The notes beneath the pieces are model-generated. The model saw only the letters and a list, made by a program, of their open reading frames with translations, was not told the origin of the DNA and searched no databases. The position numbers and the translations under genes were made by a program. DNA of 24,895 nucleotides, from contig CAXSEF010000044.1 in NCBI GenBank assembly GCA_964236535.1, positions 1 through 24,895 on the forward strand. The letters are read 5' to 3'. This DNA comes from CAXSEF01 sp964236535. Lineage in GTDB: Bacteria > Pseudomonadota > Alphaproteobacteria > Acetobacterales > Acetobacteraceae. Shown here piece by piece: positions 13,907-23,147 of this stretch; the first letter of the stretch is position 1, and each line of letters opens with the position of its first letter.

Positions 13907-15090
13907 CTGTTCAGTGCCGAGCGTAGCGCCGGCACCAGGTCGGTGCGCTCCCAGGTGAAGGTGTCCAGCGCGTCGTCCGGCACGCGCCCGAAATGCCCAT
14001 ATGCCGACGTCACGGCATAGATCGGCCGGTTGAGCCGCAGCTGCTGGCGGATGCCGCGCGGCGAGAGGTCCATCACCTCTTGCAGCGCCCGCACCAGCGC
14101 CGCCTCGTCCACGTCGTGCCCGGTCCCGTCGAGGTCGACGAACACCGAGAGCGGATGCGACACCCCGATCGCGTAGCTGATCTGCAGCGTGCAACGATCC
14201 GCGAATCCCGCCGCGACCACGTTCTTCGCCAGATAGCGGCAAGCATACGCCGCCGAGCGGTCCACCTTGGTCGGGTCCTTGCCGCTGAATGCGCCGCCGC
14301 CATGCGGGGCCGCCCCGCCATAGGTGTCAACGATGATCTTACGCCCGGTCAGTCCACAGTCGCCGTCCGGGCCACCAATCACGAAGTTGCCGGTTGGATT
14401 TACATAGAACCCTGCGTCCGGACACATCCATCCTGCCGGCAACAGGCTTGCCACCAGCGGCGTCAACCGATCCTTCAACTCCGCTTGGTCAACGCCCTCC
14501 TCGTGTTGCGTCGACAACACGATCGAGGTCGCCCCCACCGGCACGCCGTGCACATAGCGCAGCGTCACCTGGCTCTTCGCGTCCGGCAACAGCCCCGCCA
14601 CCCGCGCGTCGCCGTCCCGGTTCAGCTCCCGGATGCGCCGCAGGATCAGGTGCGCGTAATGGATCGGCGCCGGCATCAGCTCGGGCGTCTCAGTTGTCGC
14701 GAACCCGAACATGATGCCCTGGTCGCCGGCGCCCTCGTCCTTGTTGCCGGCGCTGTCCACGCCCACCGCGATATCGGCCGACTGCGCGTGCAGGTGGCAC
14801 TCGAAGCTCGCACGCCGCCACGAAAACCCCGCCTGGTCGTAGCCGATGTCGCGCACCGCTTGACGCACCAGCAGCTCGAGCCGGTCCGTTGTGACGCTCT
14901 CCGGGCCGCGGGTCTCGCCGGCCAGGATGATGCGGTTCGTGGTCACCATCGTCTCGCACGCGACACGCGCCTGCGGGTCGGCGGCCAGGAATGCGTCCAG
15001 CACGGTGTCGCTCAGCCGGTCCGCCACCTTGTCCGGATGGCCCTCTGATACCGATTCCGACGTGAACAGATAGTCGCCCTTGTCGCGCAT
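13903..15090 (-). CDS. metK: S-adenosylmethionine synthetase
   Basis: MetK, 395 residues, full length, makes SAM from methionine and ATP as a tetramer in the cytoplasm. Hallmarks are SEGHPDKVADRLSD near the N-terminus, the ATP-binding GAGDQGIMFGFA, the P-loop-like GGGAFSGKDPTKVDRSAAY and a C-terminal YGHFGR. The ATG at 15090 has a strong AGAGGAG about 7 nt upstream. The stop overlaps the GTG start of trmB. I looked upstream (15091-15230) for SAM-II, SAM/SAH or similar aptamer signatures and saw none. A seven-G run (15201-15207) lies in this region, next to a TTGACC on the minus strand (15206-15211), which is a weak -35 candidate only. Confidence 0.98.
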   Translation of the reverse strand: MRDKGDYLFTSESVSEGHPDKVADRLSDTVLDAFLAADPQARVACETMVTTNRIILAGETRGPESVTTDRLELLVRQAVRDIGYDQAGFSWRRASFECHLHAQSADIAVGVDSAGNKDEGAGDQGIMFGFATTETPELMPAPIHYAHLILRRIRELNRDGDARVAGLLPDAKSQVTLRYVHGVPVGATSIVLSTQHEEGVDQAELKDRLTPLVASLLPAGWMCPDAGFYVNPTGNFVIGGPDGDCGLTGRKIIVDTYGGAAPHGGGAFSGKDPTKVDRSAAYACRYLAKNVVAAGFADRCTLQISYAIGVSHPLSVFVDLDGTGHDVDEAALVRALQEVMDLSPRGIRQQLRLNRPIYAVTSAYGHFGRVPDDALDTFTWERTDLVPALRSALNR

Positions 15091-15230
15091 GGATTTCTCC
15101 TCTTGTCGCGATCCAGTAGGACGAGCCGCCGGCCGCCTGAGGTCCGAAAGCCGTCGCCCGGGCCCGATGCCGGGGCAGCGGGGGTGTGGCGGATCGAGCC
15201 GGGGGGGTCAAGGCGCCGCGCCGCAGAACG

Positions 15231-15396
15231 AAGGCAAGGCCGGGTTCTGCCCAGACCCGTCAAAGAGCAGAGCCCTATGGAAACCTCTCCCCATGCGCCA
15301 TGCAACATGCCACCCGGGAATGTGCCGTAGGCCTTTCACGTGTGGGTCTGGGGCCTCAGGCCCCAGCAAGTCCGGGGCAGAGCTCTGGCCTTCCTG
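15231..15396. repeat. Palindromic repeat pair between dapB and metK
   Basis: The left arm (15231-15285, minus) starts AAGGCAAGGCCGGG and ends AGAGCCCTATGGAAACC. The right arm (15341-15396, plus) has a perfect 8-bp stem CTGGGGCC/GGCCCCAG with loop TCA (15348-15366), then GGGGCAGAGCTCTGGCCTT. A 55-nt spacer lies between them. The right arm ends 16 nt before the dapB stop codon (15412) and may act as its terminator. Confidence 0.75.
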
Positions 15397-15411
15397 GACC
15401 AGATCACCCCC

Positions 15412-16182
15412 TCATCCCAGTCCCAGCACATCCCCCATCCCGTACAACCCCGGATCACGCCCGAGCACCCATCCCGCCGCCCGCAACGCCCCCTGCGCGA
15501 ACACTCTCCGGTCGAGCGCTCGGTGCGTGAGCGCGATGTGCTCGCTGTCACCCGCGAACAACACGGTGTGCTCGCCCACCACCTGCCCGCCGCGCAGCGA
15601 CGCCAAGCCGATCTCGCCCTCGCGCCGCGCACCCACATCCCCGGTCCGGCCCGACTGCATCACCTCCGCCAGCGCCACCCCCCGTCCCGCCGCCACCGCC
15701 CGCGCCAGCCCGGTCGCCGTCCCCGACGGCGCATCGACCTTCTGCCGGTGGTGCATCTCGACGATCTCCGCGTCATATCCGGTCGCTGGCAGTGCTGCCG
15801 CCAGCCGCTCCGCCATCGCCAGCACCAGCACCACGCCTGGCGCGTAGTTCGGCGCGAACACAATCGCCGCCGCCGCCGCCGCCGCCTGCACCGCCTGCGC
15901 GTCCGCGTCCGACAAGCCCGACGTGCCGAGCACCCACGCCGTCCCGGTCTTCGCGATCACAAGGGCATGCGTGGCAGCGGCGCCCGCATGCGTGAAGTCG
16001 ACCACCACGTCGCTGACCCGCACCAGCGCCGCGAAGTCGGCGTGCACCGCCCACCCCTCCGGCAGCACTGCGGTCGACCCAACCCGCATCGTGCCGCCCG
16101 ACAACACCGCCCCCGACTTCACGACCTCTTCGGCCAGCAGTCGACCCATGCGCCCCGCGATCCCCGCGATTCCTACCCGCAC
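15412..16182 (-). CDS. dapB: 4-hydroxy-tetrahydrodipicolinate reductase
   Basis: DapB, 256 residues, performs the second dedicated step of the diaminopimelate/lysine pathway, reducing hydroxy-tetrahydrodipicolinate with NAD(P)H. The nucleotide-binding loop GIAGIAGRMG is at the N-terminus, VVDFTHAGA and LGTSGL follow, and the catalytic block is EMHHRQKVDAPSGTA. I chose the GTG at 16182 because AGAGGAAG lies about 5 nt upstream and the product then starts MRVGIAGIAGRMG. A TTG at 16197 adds five residues but has no ribosome-binding site. A (CGC)7 run at 15865-15886 encodes a poly-Ala stretch. Repeat pairs flank the gene on both sides, so it is probably a single transcription unit. Confidence 0.95.
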   Translation of the reverse strand: MRVGIAGIAGRMGRLLAEEVVKSGAVLSGGTMRVGSTAVLPEGWAVHADFAALVRVSDVVVDFTHAGAAATHALVIAKTGTAWVLGTSGLSDADAQAVQAAAAAAAIVFAPNYAPGVVLVLAMAERLAAALPATGYDAEIVEMHHRQKVDAPSGTATGLARAVAAGRGVALAEVMQSGRTGDVGARREGEIGLASLRGGQVVGEHTVLFAGDSEHIALTHRALDRRVFAQGALRAAGWVLGRDPGLYGMGDVLGLG

Positions 16183-16250
16183 GACCTTCCTCTGCAAGCG
16201 CTTGGCATAACGCGCTTTATGCCGACGACTCTGACGTTTGATCTGAACGC

Positions 16251-16375
16251 GAAGCAGGGAACGGCTTTGTCCAGTCCCACCGACAGGGCGGAGCCCTTTG
16301 AAACCGCCCCCTCAAGCCCACGCATCCAGTGGCTCACCCTGCAACAGAATCCAGAGGCAAGCCTCTGACTTAGCC
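16251..16375. repeat. Palindromic repeat pair between dnaJ and dapB
   Basis: The left arm (16251-16307, minus) is degenerate but keeps GACAGGGCGGAGCCCTTTG. The right arm (about 16345-16375, plus) holds a perfect hairpin CAGAGG/CCTCTG with loop CAAG (16352-16367), then CTTAGCC. The right hairpin lies about 30 nt downstream of the dnaJ stop and could terminate dnaJ transcripts. Confidence 0.6.
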
Positions 16376-16398
16376 TGGCTCACCAGCCACCGCTGTTC

Positions 16399-17523
16399 TT
16401 AGCCGCGACCCTCGAAGAAGCTTGCCACCTTCGCGAAGAACCCCTCGCTGTCCGGATGCCCGCGCGCGTTATCGCGCGCTTCGGTCTCGAACTCCTCCAG
16501 CAGCTCGCGCTGCCGCCGGGTCAAGTGCTGCGGCGTCTCCACCGCAAATTGGATATACATGTCGCCGCGCACCGCCGAACGCAGCACCGAGAATCCCTTG
16601 CCACGCAGCCGCAGCTGCTCGCCCGACTGCGTGCCCGGCTGCACCTTCACCCGGGAGCGACTACCGTCGATCGCCGGCACTTCTACTTCGCCGCCCAGCG
16701 CCGCTCGGGTCAGCGGCAATGGAACCCGGCAGAACACGTTTGCTCCGTCCCGCTGGAAGATGTCGTGCGGTCGAACCGCCACATGCACGTACAGGTCGCC
16801 AGGCGATGTCCCCGCCCCGCCCGCCTCGCCCTCGCCGGTCAGCCGGATACGCGTACCATCCTCGACGCCCGCCGGGATCGCCACCTGCAGGCTGCGCTCC
16901 CGCTGCACCGTCCCGGCGCCATGACACACGCGGCAGGGGTTGCGCACCACCCGCCCGCTGCCGCCGCAGGTCGGGCAACTCCGCTCTACCAAGAAGAAAC
17001 CCTGCTGCGCCCGCACCTTGCCCGCGCCACCGCAAGTCCCGCAGGTTTCCGCCGTCTTGTCTTTTGACTCCGAGCCGGTGCCGTTGCACGCATCGCAGCT
17101 GACCCGCGTCGGCACCCGCAGCTGCGTCTTGGTACCGGTAAACGCCTCCTCGAGGCTGAGCTCCACCTGCGCTCGCACGTCGCTACCGGTCCGCGCCCGT
17201 CCGCCACGCCGTCCTCCGGCACCCATGAAGTCGCCGAACATCTGGTCGAAGATGTCGCCCAGTCCTCCGGCGCCCGCTGCTTCGAACCCGCTGCCCTGCT
17301 CGAATGCCGCATGCCCGAACCTGTCGTAGGCCGCGCGTTTCTGCTCGTCCTTGAGGACGTCGTAGGCCTCGCTGACTTCCTTGAACTTCGCCTCGGCCTG
17401 CTTGTCACCCGGGTTGCGGTCCGGGTGATACTTCATCGCCAGCTTGCGGTACGCTTTCTTCAAGTCGTCCGCCGAAGCCTCACGAGGCGCTTCCAGCGTT
17501 TCGTAGTAATCACTTTTCGCCAT
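16399..17523 (-). CDS. dnaJ: Chaperone protein DnaJ (Hsp40)
   Basis: DnaJ, 374 residues, a type I Hsp40 that delivers substrates to DnaK and stimulates its ATPase. The J domain (1-70) has the essential HPD at 33-35. A Gly/Phe-rich linker (78-110) follows. The zinc-binding domain has four CxxCxGxG motifs (starting at C143, C161, C183 and C197), and the C-terminal substrate-binding and dimerisation domains complete a full-length protein. The ATG at 17523 is the only sensible start (MAKSDYYETL); upstream there is only AAGAAAG as a weak Shine-Dalgarno. It lies 154 nt after dnaK, beyond a strong hairpin and a repeat arm. Confidence 0.98.
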   Translation of the reverse strand: MAKSDYYETLEAPREASADDLKKAYRKLAMKYHPDRNPGDKQAEAKFKEVSEAYDVLKDEQKRAAYDRFGHAAFEQGSGFEAAGAGGLGDIFDQMFGDFMGAGGRRGGRARTGSDVRAQVELSLEEAFTGTKTQLRVPTRVSCDACNGTGSESKDKTAETCGTCGGAGKVRAQQGFFLVERSCPTCGGSGRVVRNPCRVCHGAGTVQRERSLQVAIPAGVEDGTRIRLTGEGEAGGAGTSPGDLYVHVAVRPHDIFQRDGANVFCRVPLPLTRAALGGEVEVPAIDGSRSRVKVQPGTQSGEQLRLRGKGFSVLRSAVRGDMYIQFAVETPQHLTRRQRELLEEFETEARDNARGHPDSEGFFAKVASFFEGRG

Positions 17524-17567
17524 GAACGCTTTCTTACCCAGGCCGGCGGTTCAAGGGGGAAGCCCAA

Positions 17568-17622
17568 CGAAGCAAGGTCGAGGCTCTACTCGGGACCCGC
17601 CAGAGCGGGCCGCCCTGGACCG
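17568..17622 (-). repeat. Repeat arm in the dnaK-dnaJ gap
   Basis: A single recognisable minus-type arm: GAAGCAAGGTCGAGGCTC at its left end, then GGGACCCGCCAGAGCGGG, then CCGCCCTGGACC. It lines up with the other minus arms over its whole length. The partner position on the right is taken by the dnaK hairpin (17635-17673), which is only loosely similar to a plus arm. Confidence 0.5.
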
Positions 17623-17634
17623 GCAGAATTCCAG

Positions 17635-17673
17635 GACGGGACGGCTGGGGACTGTGCCTCAGGCCGTCCCGTC
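17635..17673 (-). terminator. 11-bp hairpin directly after dnaK
   Basis: GACGGGACGGC (17635-17645) pairs perfectly with GCCGTCCCGTC (17663-17673) across a 17-nt loop. It begins 4 nt past the dnaK stop codon (17678-17680). No T-run follows. Its place between dnaK and dnaJ suggests partial termination or protection of the dnaK message, which would make more DnaK than DnaJ. Confidence 0.6.
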
Positions 17674-17677
17674 AGCA

Positions 17678-19606
<1,929 letters not shown>

Positions 19607-19681
19607 CCAGAAACTCTCCTTGTCAGCGGTCATGGGCGGCCCGAAGCACCACGCACGACCCTTACGGTTGTAGTGTGGGAT

Positions 19682-19708
19682 GTATTGAGCCCCCCCCGCC
19701 GTCGCAAG
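19682..19708 (-). promoter_or_regulatory. Possible sigma-32-like promoter of dnaK
   Basis: On the minus strand CTTGCGA (19708-19702) and CTCAATAC (19689-19682) are 12 nt apart, an arrangement like the RpoH consensus CTTGAAA and CCCCATNT. The match is imperfect (4 of 7 defined positions in the -10). The spacer contains eight consecutive G on the minus strand (19690-19697). It would place the transcript start about 68 nt before the dnaK ATG. Confidence 0.35.
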
Positions 19709-19768
19709 GGGCGCCACGCGCCACCCTGTCGCACGCCACGGCATTAGGGCAAGCAGGCCGGGAGGTCA

Positions 19769-19935
19769 GGGCAAGCAGGCAAGACGAGATGTTGCCCAGA
19801 CGCGCCAACGGGCGAAGACCCTCATAAGCACAAGCCAATCAGCACGACTCCTCCCAGCACGCCGCAACACTTGAGTTGTGTGGGTCTGGGGGCTCAGCTG
19901 CCAGCGGGTCCAGGGCAGAGCCCTGGCCTTTCTCC
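19769..19935. repeat. Palindromic repeat pair downstream of grpE
   Basis: The left arm (19769-19829, minus) is degenerate, keeping GGCAAGACGAGATG, then GCCCAGACGCGCCAACGGGC. The right arm (19877-19935, plus) reads TTGTGTGGGTCTGGGGGC and has a perfect 7-bp stem CCAGGGC/GCCCTGG with loop AGA (19910-19926), then CCTTTCTC. A 47-nt spacer separates them. The right arm ends about 18 nt before the grpE stop (19954). Confidence 0.7.
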
Positions 19936-19953
19936 CAGCCTGGCAGTTCTCAA

Positions 19954-20535
19954 TCAGACCGTCTGGTCGACGCCCGCCGCAGCAGCGCCGCCTGTGCTGA
20001 CCACAACCATTGCCGGCCGCAGCAGCCGCCCGTTCAGCGTCCATGCAGGCGTATACGCCTGCATCACCGTCCCCGGAGGATGTGCGCTGGAGGGCTGCTC
20101 GCCCATGCCTTGGTGCAGGTTCGCGTCGAACGGCTTGCCCGTCGGGTCCTCGCGCACCACCCCGTTGCGCTCCAGCGCGGCGAGCATTGCCCGCTCCACC
20201 CCCTCGAACCCCTCGCGCAGCTTTCCCACCACCTCGGACTCGCTAGGCTCCGGCGGCGGCAGGCTGTCCAGCCCGCGGCGCAGGTTTTCGCTTGCCTCGG
20301 CCACGTCGCGGGCGAACTTCTGCACCGCGAACTGCCGCGCGTCCTCGACCTCGCGCCGCCCGCGCGCGCGCACGTTCTGCTGCTCCGCCTCCGAACGCAT
20401 CCAGCGATCGCGGAAGTCGTCCCGCTCGGCCTCCAGTGCCGCGATCCGCGCCGCCGCCGCCTGCATGACCTGGTCCGGGCTGTCGCCCCCGTCCGCCGAC
20501 GACGCTGTGGCCTCGGTTTCATGTTCGATGTTCAT
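19954..20535 (-). CDS. grpE: Nucleotide exchange factor GrpE
   Basis: GrpE, 193 residues, releases ADP from DnaK and acts as a dimeric thermosensor. The N-terminal half is a long coiled-coil helix (AARIAALEAERDDFRDRWMR). Then comes QFAVQKFARDVAEASENLRR, and the C-terminal beta domain carries NLHQGMGEQP and LLRPAMVVVSTG, which contact the DnaK nucleotide domain. The start at 20535 has only a weak GAGCGG upstream. It is divergent from the acyltransferase gene (141-nt intergenic) and is the first gene of the grpE-dnaK-dnaJ row. Confidence 0.95.
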   Translation of the reverse strand: MNIEHETEATASSADGGDSPDQVMQAAAARIAALEAERDDFRDRWMRSEAEQQNVRARGRREVEDARQFAVQKFARDVAEASENLRRGLDSLPPPEPSESEVVGKLREGFEGVERAMLAALERNGVVREDPTGKPFDANLHQGMGEQPSSAHPPGTVMQAYTPAWTLNGRLLRPAMVVVSTGGAAAAGVDQTV

Positions 20536-20676
20536 GGCCGCTCAGTTAGGCGAACCCCGCCCTCGTAACAAGACGCCGCAGGCACGCCCGCTAACCCCCG
20601 CACGCCAGAACTTGCCCATCGCGCCCCGCCCCACCCCGGGGTAGAACTTCCACACAGCCAATCTATCGGAGGTTGC

Positions 20677-21798
20677 ATGGCGCTTCGGCACTGGCAAAGC
20701 GTGCAGGCCCTGCGCGCTGTCGCGGCGGTGCTGGTCGTCGCCTACCACGCCGTCGAGTTGTGGCGCGCGGGCCACCCGCGCATCGGTTCCTGGAGCAACG
20801 GCGCCGCCGGCGTCGACCTGTTCTTCATCATCAGCGGCTTCGTGATGATCGTCGCCTCAGCCCGCCTCGCCGAACGGCCCGACGGTGGGCGGGTGTTCCT
20901 GCGCCGTCGCCTGGAGCGCGTGGTGCCGTTGTACTGGCTCGCCACCACTGCCAAGCTGGCCCTGGTCGTCGTCGCCCCCGCGCTCGCCCACCACGCTCGC
21001 CCGGGCTGGACCGGCATCCTGTGCTCCTACCTCTTCCTGCCGTCGCACGACGCCGAAGGCCTCGTCCGCCCGCTGCTGCCGGTTGGCTGGACCCTGTGGT
21101 TCGAGATGATGTTCTACCTGGTGTTCGCCGCCGGTCTCGCCCTGCGCCCGCCCGACGGCCTGCGCGGAGTGGCCACCCGCGTCGTGCTGCCCACTCTCGG
21201 CTGCATCGCGGCCGCATCGCTGTTCCGCCGGCCCGGGTGGCCGGCGATCGGCGCACTCGCCAGCCCGCTGACCCTCGAGTTCGCCGCCGGCGTGCTGCTC
21301 GGCCTCGCTGCCTCCCGCGCCCCTGCGACGCCCCCCTCCGACCGCGCCCTCGCCGCGGCGTCATGCCTCGCGGTCGTGTCGCTGCTGGCCCTCGTCGCGC
21401 TGCCAGCCGGCACCCCCTGGTGGCGCACCCTGGACTGGGGCGGGCCTGCCGCCGTGCTGGTGGCCGCGTCGTTGGTGATTGAACGCGCGGACCGGCTGCA
21501 CTGGCCGCGGTGGCTGCTCCGCCTCGGCGACGCCTCCTACGCCATCTACCTGGCGCACGGCTTCGTCCTGGCCGGCCTGGGGACGCTGCACCTCGCGTCG
21601 CTGCCGACACTTCTGACCGCCGCCCTCGTCCTCAGCGTCGCGGCGGGGCTGATCGCTCACCACGCAATCGAGCAGCCGCTTGCCGCCTGGTTTGCCGGCA
21701 GCCGCGAAGCCGGCGTGACCGCACAAGCAAGCAAGGCCAGAAGCCCTGCCTCCGGGCTCCGCTCAAGGCGAGCCGTGAGAACCCATTTGTTCAAGTAA
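20677..21798 (+). CDS. Acyltransferase 3 family integral membrane protein
   Basis: A 373-residue polytopic membrane protein of the acyltransferase-3 family, which O-acylates surface sugars or other envelope molecules. Family features are the N-terminal His (H24 in VVAYHAVELW), GVDLFFIISGFVM (45-57), the basic segment RRRLERVVPLYW (76-87) and WTLWFEMMFY (138-147), followed by several hydrophobic helices to about residue 340. The ATG at 20677 has GGAGG 4-5 nt upstream. The last 24 residues (350-373) are Arg/Ser-rich and encoded by a repeat arm (21725-21786), so the original stop was probably replaced. The gene stands alone between grpE and rdgB with no polysaccharide genes nearby, so the substrate cannot be named. 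Confidence 0.88.
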   Translation: MALRHWQSVQALRAVAAVLVVAYHAVELWRAGHPRIGSWSNGAAGVDLFFIISGFVMIVASARLAERPDGGRVFLRRRLERVVPLYWLATTAKLALVVVAPALAHHARPGWTGILCSYLFLPSHDAEGLVRPLLPVGWTLWFEMMFYLVFAAGLALRPPDGLRGVATRVVLPTLGCIAAASLFRRPGWPAIGALASPLTLEFAAGVLLGLAASRAPATPPSDRALAAASCLAVVSLLALVALPAGTPWWRTLDWGGPAAVLVAASLVIERADRLHWPRWLLRLGDASYAIYLAHGFVLAGLGTLHLASLPTLLTAALVLSVAAGLIAHHAIEQPLAAWFAGSREAGVTAQASKARSPASGLRSRRAVRTHLFK

Positions 21799-21922
21799 TC
21801 GGAGCAAAAAGCTCGATGCTTGCGACAGCGGGCACCTTGCGGGCCTGGGGGAGAGCCTGCCAAAGGGTCCGATGACCCGCTTGAGCCTATTGGATGGCTG
21901 GCGGGCGGCGCCCAGCCTTGCT
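21725..21922. repeat. Palindromic repeat locus, acyltransferase-rdgB junction
   Basis: The left arm (21725-21786, minus) starts AAGCAAGCAAGGCCAGAAG and forms the 3' end of the acyltransferase gene. To the right (21838-21922) lie GCGGGCCTGGGGGAGAGCC, a GGGTC/GACCC hairpin and then a plus-type end GCGGCGCCCAGCCTTGC, 5 nt short of the rdgB stop. It shares GCTTGAGCC and ATTGGAT with the locus at 13063-13105. Confidence 0.65.
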
Positions 21923-21927
21923 TCCCG

Positions 21928-22578
21928 TTACTCTGCCGACCTTCGCGGCAGACAGCTCGCCACGAGCTGGGCGAACGCCCGCGCCCGATGGCTGCCAGCG
22001 TGCTTGAGTGCTGGGGCAAACTCCCCGTAGCTGATCCTGCTGCCCGCCGGCACAAACATCGCGTCGTAGCCAAAGCCCAGCGCCCCACGCGGAGGCCAGC
22101 ACGCCTCGCCCTCCACCCGGCCGAGGAACGTCGCACTCGCCCCGTCCGGCCACGCCAGGCACAACGCGCAGATGAACCACGCCCGGCGATCCGCCGCACC
22201 TGCCAGCCGCGCCTCCACCTGTGCCATCGCGACAGCGAAATCCTTCTTCGGCCCTGCCCAGCGCGCCGAATGCACGCCGGGCTCCCCGTCCAGCGCCGCG
22301 CAGCAGAACCCCGAGTCGTCAGCGAGCGCCGGTTGCCCGCTGGCAGTCGCGGCGGCAATCGCCTTCAGCCGCGCATTGCCCGCGAAGTCCGGCGCATCCT
22401 CCTCCGGCTCTGGCAACCCCAGCGCGCTCGCCGATACGGCCGACAACCCGTACGGCGCCAGCAACACCGCGAACTCGCGAAGTTTGCCCGGGTTGTGCGT
22501 CGCCAGCACCAATCCCTCGCCTGCCGAAAGGTGCCGTCCTCGCGCCGTGCGCCGGCGTTCCGCCGTAATGCTCGGCAT
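21928..22578 (-). CDS. rdgB: RdgB/HAM1-family XTP/dITP diphosphatase
   Basis: A 216-residue non-canonical purine NTP pyrophosphatase that removes ITP, dITP and XTP from the nucleotide pool. Visible motifs are the substrate-binding THNPGKLREF (27-36), DFAGNARLKA, the catalytic ADDSGF (86-91), HSARWAG and GFGYDAMF near the C-terminus (usually GFGYDPxF; here Ala replaces Pro). The ATG at 22578 has a strong AGGAGAG 6 nt upstream. In many alphaproteobacteria rdgB lies next to rph and hemW; neither is present here. Repeat loci flank it on both sides. Confidence 0.94.
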   Translation of the reverse strand: MPSITAERRRTARGRHLSAGEGLVLATHNPGKLREFAVLLAPYGLSAVSASALGLPEPEEDAPDFAGNARLKAIAAATASGQPALADDSGFCCAALDGEPGVHSARWAGPKKDFAVAMAQVEARLAGAADRRAWFICALCLAWPDGASATFLGRVEGEACWPPRGALGFGYDAMFVPAGSRISYGEFAPALKHAGSHRARAFAQLVASCLPRRSAE

Positions 22579-22644
22579 ATTCGTCTCTCCTGTGCGACGC
22601 GAGCGGCGTCATCCCCGCGACACTGGTGCGTGCCTGATCGGAAC

Positions 22645-22800
22645 AGGCAAGGCCCCGCGCCGCTACCTGCTACTTCGCGATCGGGGACCGACCAGGGCCG
22701 CGCTCTTGAAATCTCTGACGTTCAGGGGAAAGGCGTCTCAAACACCTGCGTTTGAAGCAGGCGACTAGAGCGGGCCCAGGCAGAGCCCACCCTCGCGTCC
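22645..22800. repeat. Degenerate palindromic repeat locus upstream of rdgB
   Basis: The left arm (22645-22713, minus) keeps AGGCAAGGCC, then GGGACCGACCAGGGC and GCGCTCTTGAAAT. The right arm (about 22770-22795, plus) keeps AGCGGGCCCAGGCAGAGCCC. Between them a hairpin CCTGC/GCAGG is present (22745-22761). It is the weakest copy of the family. Confidence 0.4.
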
Positions 22801-23060
22801 CGAAGTGCATGGGCGTTGAACATCGCCGCACATCGCGCTCCCGCGGTCCTGCAGATCGTGACCAGGCAGCCGAACCGTCGGAAAGCAAAGAGAAAACATC
22901 TTGGTGGACAATTCTGAAATTCACGCGCCTGATCGCATAACTGCGTAATTCCAGATGCCAGGATCAGCATAGGAATAAGCTGGGGATGCGTCTTGTCTGC
23001 CGATATCACGTGCCGCCGATTTCTTAGTCGGCTCAGTGGTGCAATCAGTAGGGAAGCGTT

Positions 23061-23089
23061 AAAAAAGCCCCCTCCAGCTGTTGCTGGAG
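23061..23089 (-). terminator. Minus-strand Rho-independent terminator candidate
   Basis: CTCCAGC (23072-23078) pairs with GCTGGAG (23083-23089) across a 4-nt loop. On the minus strand the stem is followed by GGGGC and then six T (23066-23061). The 5-nt separation from the T-run is a little long for a standard terminator. Confidence 0.55.
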
Positions 23090-23103
23090 CGCATGTCTTG
23101 CCT

Positions 23104-23147
23104 CCAAGGCGGACTTTCTCCGGAGAAAGTCCGCCTTGGTTTGTTTT
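23104..23147 (+). terminator. Strong Rho-independent terminator with perfect 36-nt palindrome
   Basis: Bases 23104-23121 are the exact reverse complement of 23122-23139, an 18-bp inverted repeat with CTCCGGAG at the centre. TTTGTTTT (23140-23147) follows on the plus strand. The structure is far too long to be chance. No plus-strand protein gene precedes it within 1.3 kb. Confidence 0.85.

Larger units (their letters stand above)
19607..19953. other. dnaK-grpE gap: promoter region and repeat pair
   Basis: A 347-nt gap with no credible ORF. From the dnaK side it holds the leader, a possible heat-shock promoter (19682-19708) and a pair of palindromic repeat arms (19769-19935) beside grpE. I searched it by eye for a CIRCE inverted repeat and found none. 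Confidence 0.6.
22912..23147 (+). ncRNA. Candidate plus-strand small RNA
   Basis: A weak promoter (TTCTGA 22912-22917, 18-nt spacer, CATAAC 22936-22941) precedes about 200 nt without an ORF that ends in a textbook Rho-independent terminator (23104-23147). The transcript would include the GCCGA/TCGGC hairpin and the CTCCAGC/GCTGGAG hairpin. The terminator is strong evidence that plus-strand transcripts arrive here; the promoter and RNA boundaries are inferred. Confidence 0.3.

Noticed and set aside
15091..15230. A SAM-sensing riboswitch upstream of metK
   Set aside because: No SAM-II, SAM/SAH or related core sequence could be matched; the segment is mostly G/C runs and a repeat arm.
19607..19744. 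A 46-residue N-terminal extension of DnaK
   Set aside because: A strong Shine-Dalgarno precedes the ATG at 19606 and the protein then starts exactly like the family.
23027..23055. A tRNA-like D-arm sequence (GGCTCAGTGGTGCAATCAG)
   Set aside because: No acceptor stem, anticodon arm or T-arm fits around it.
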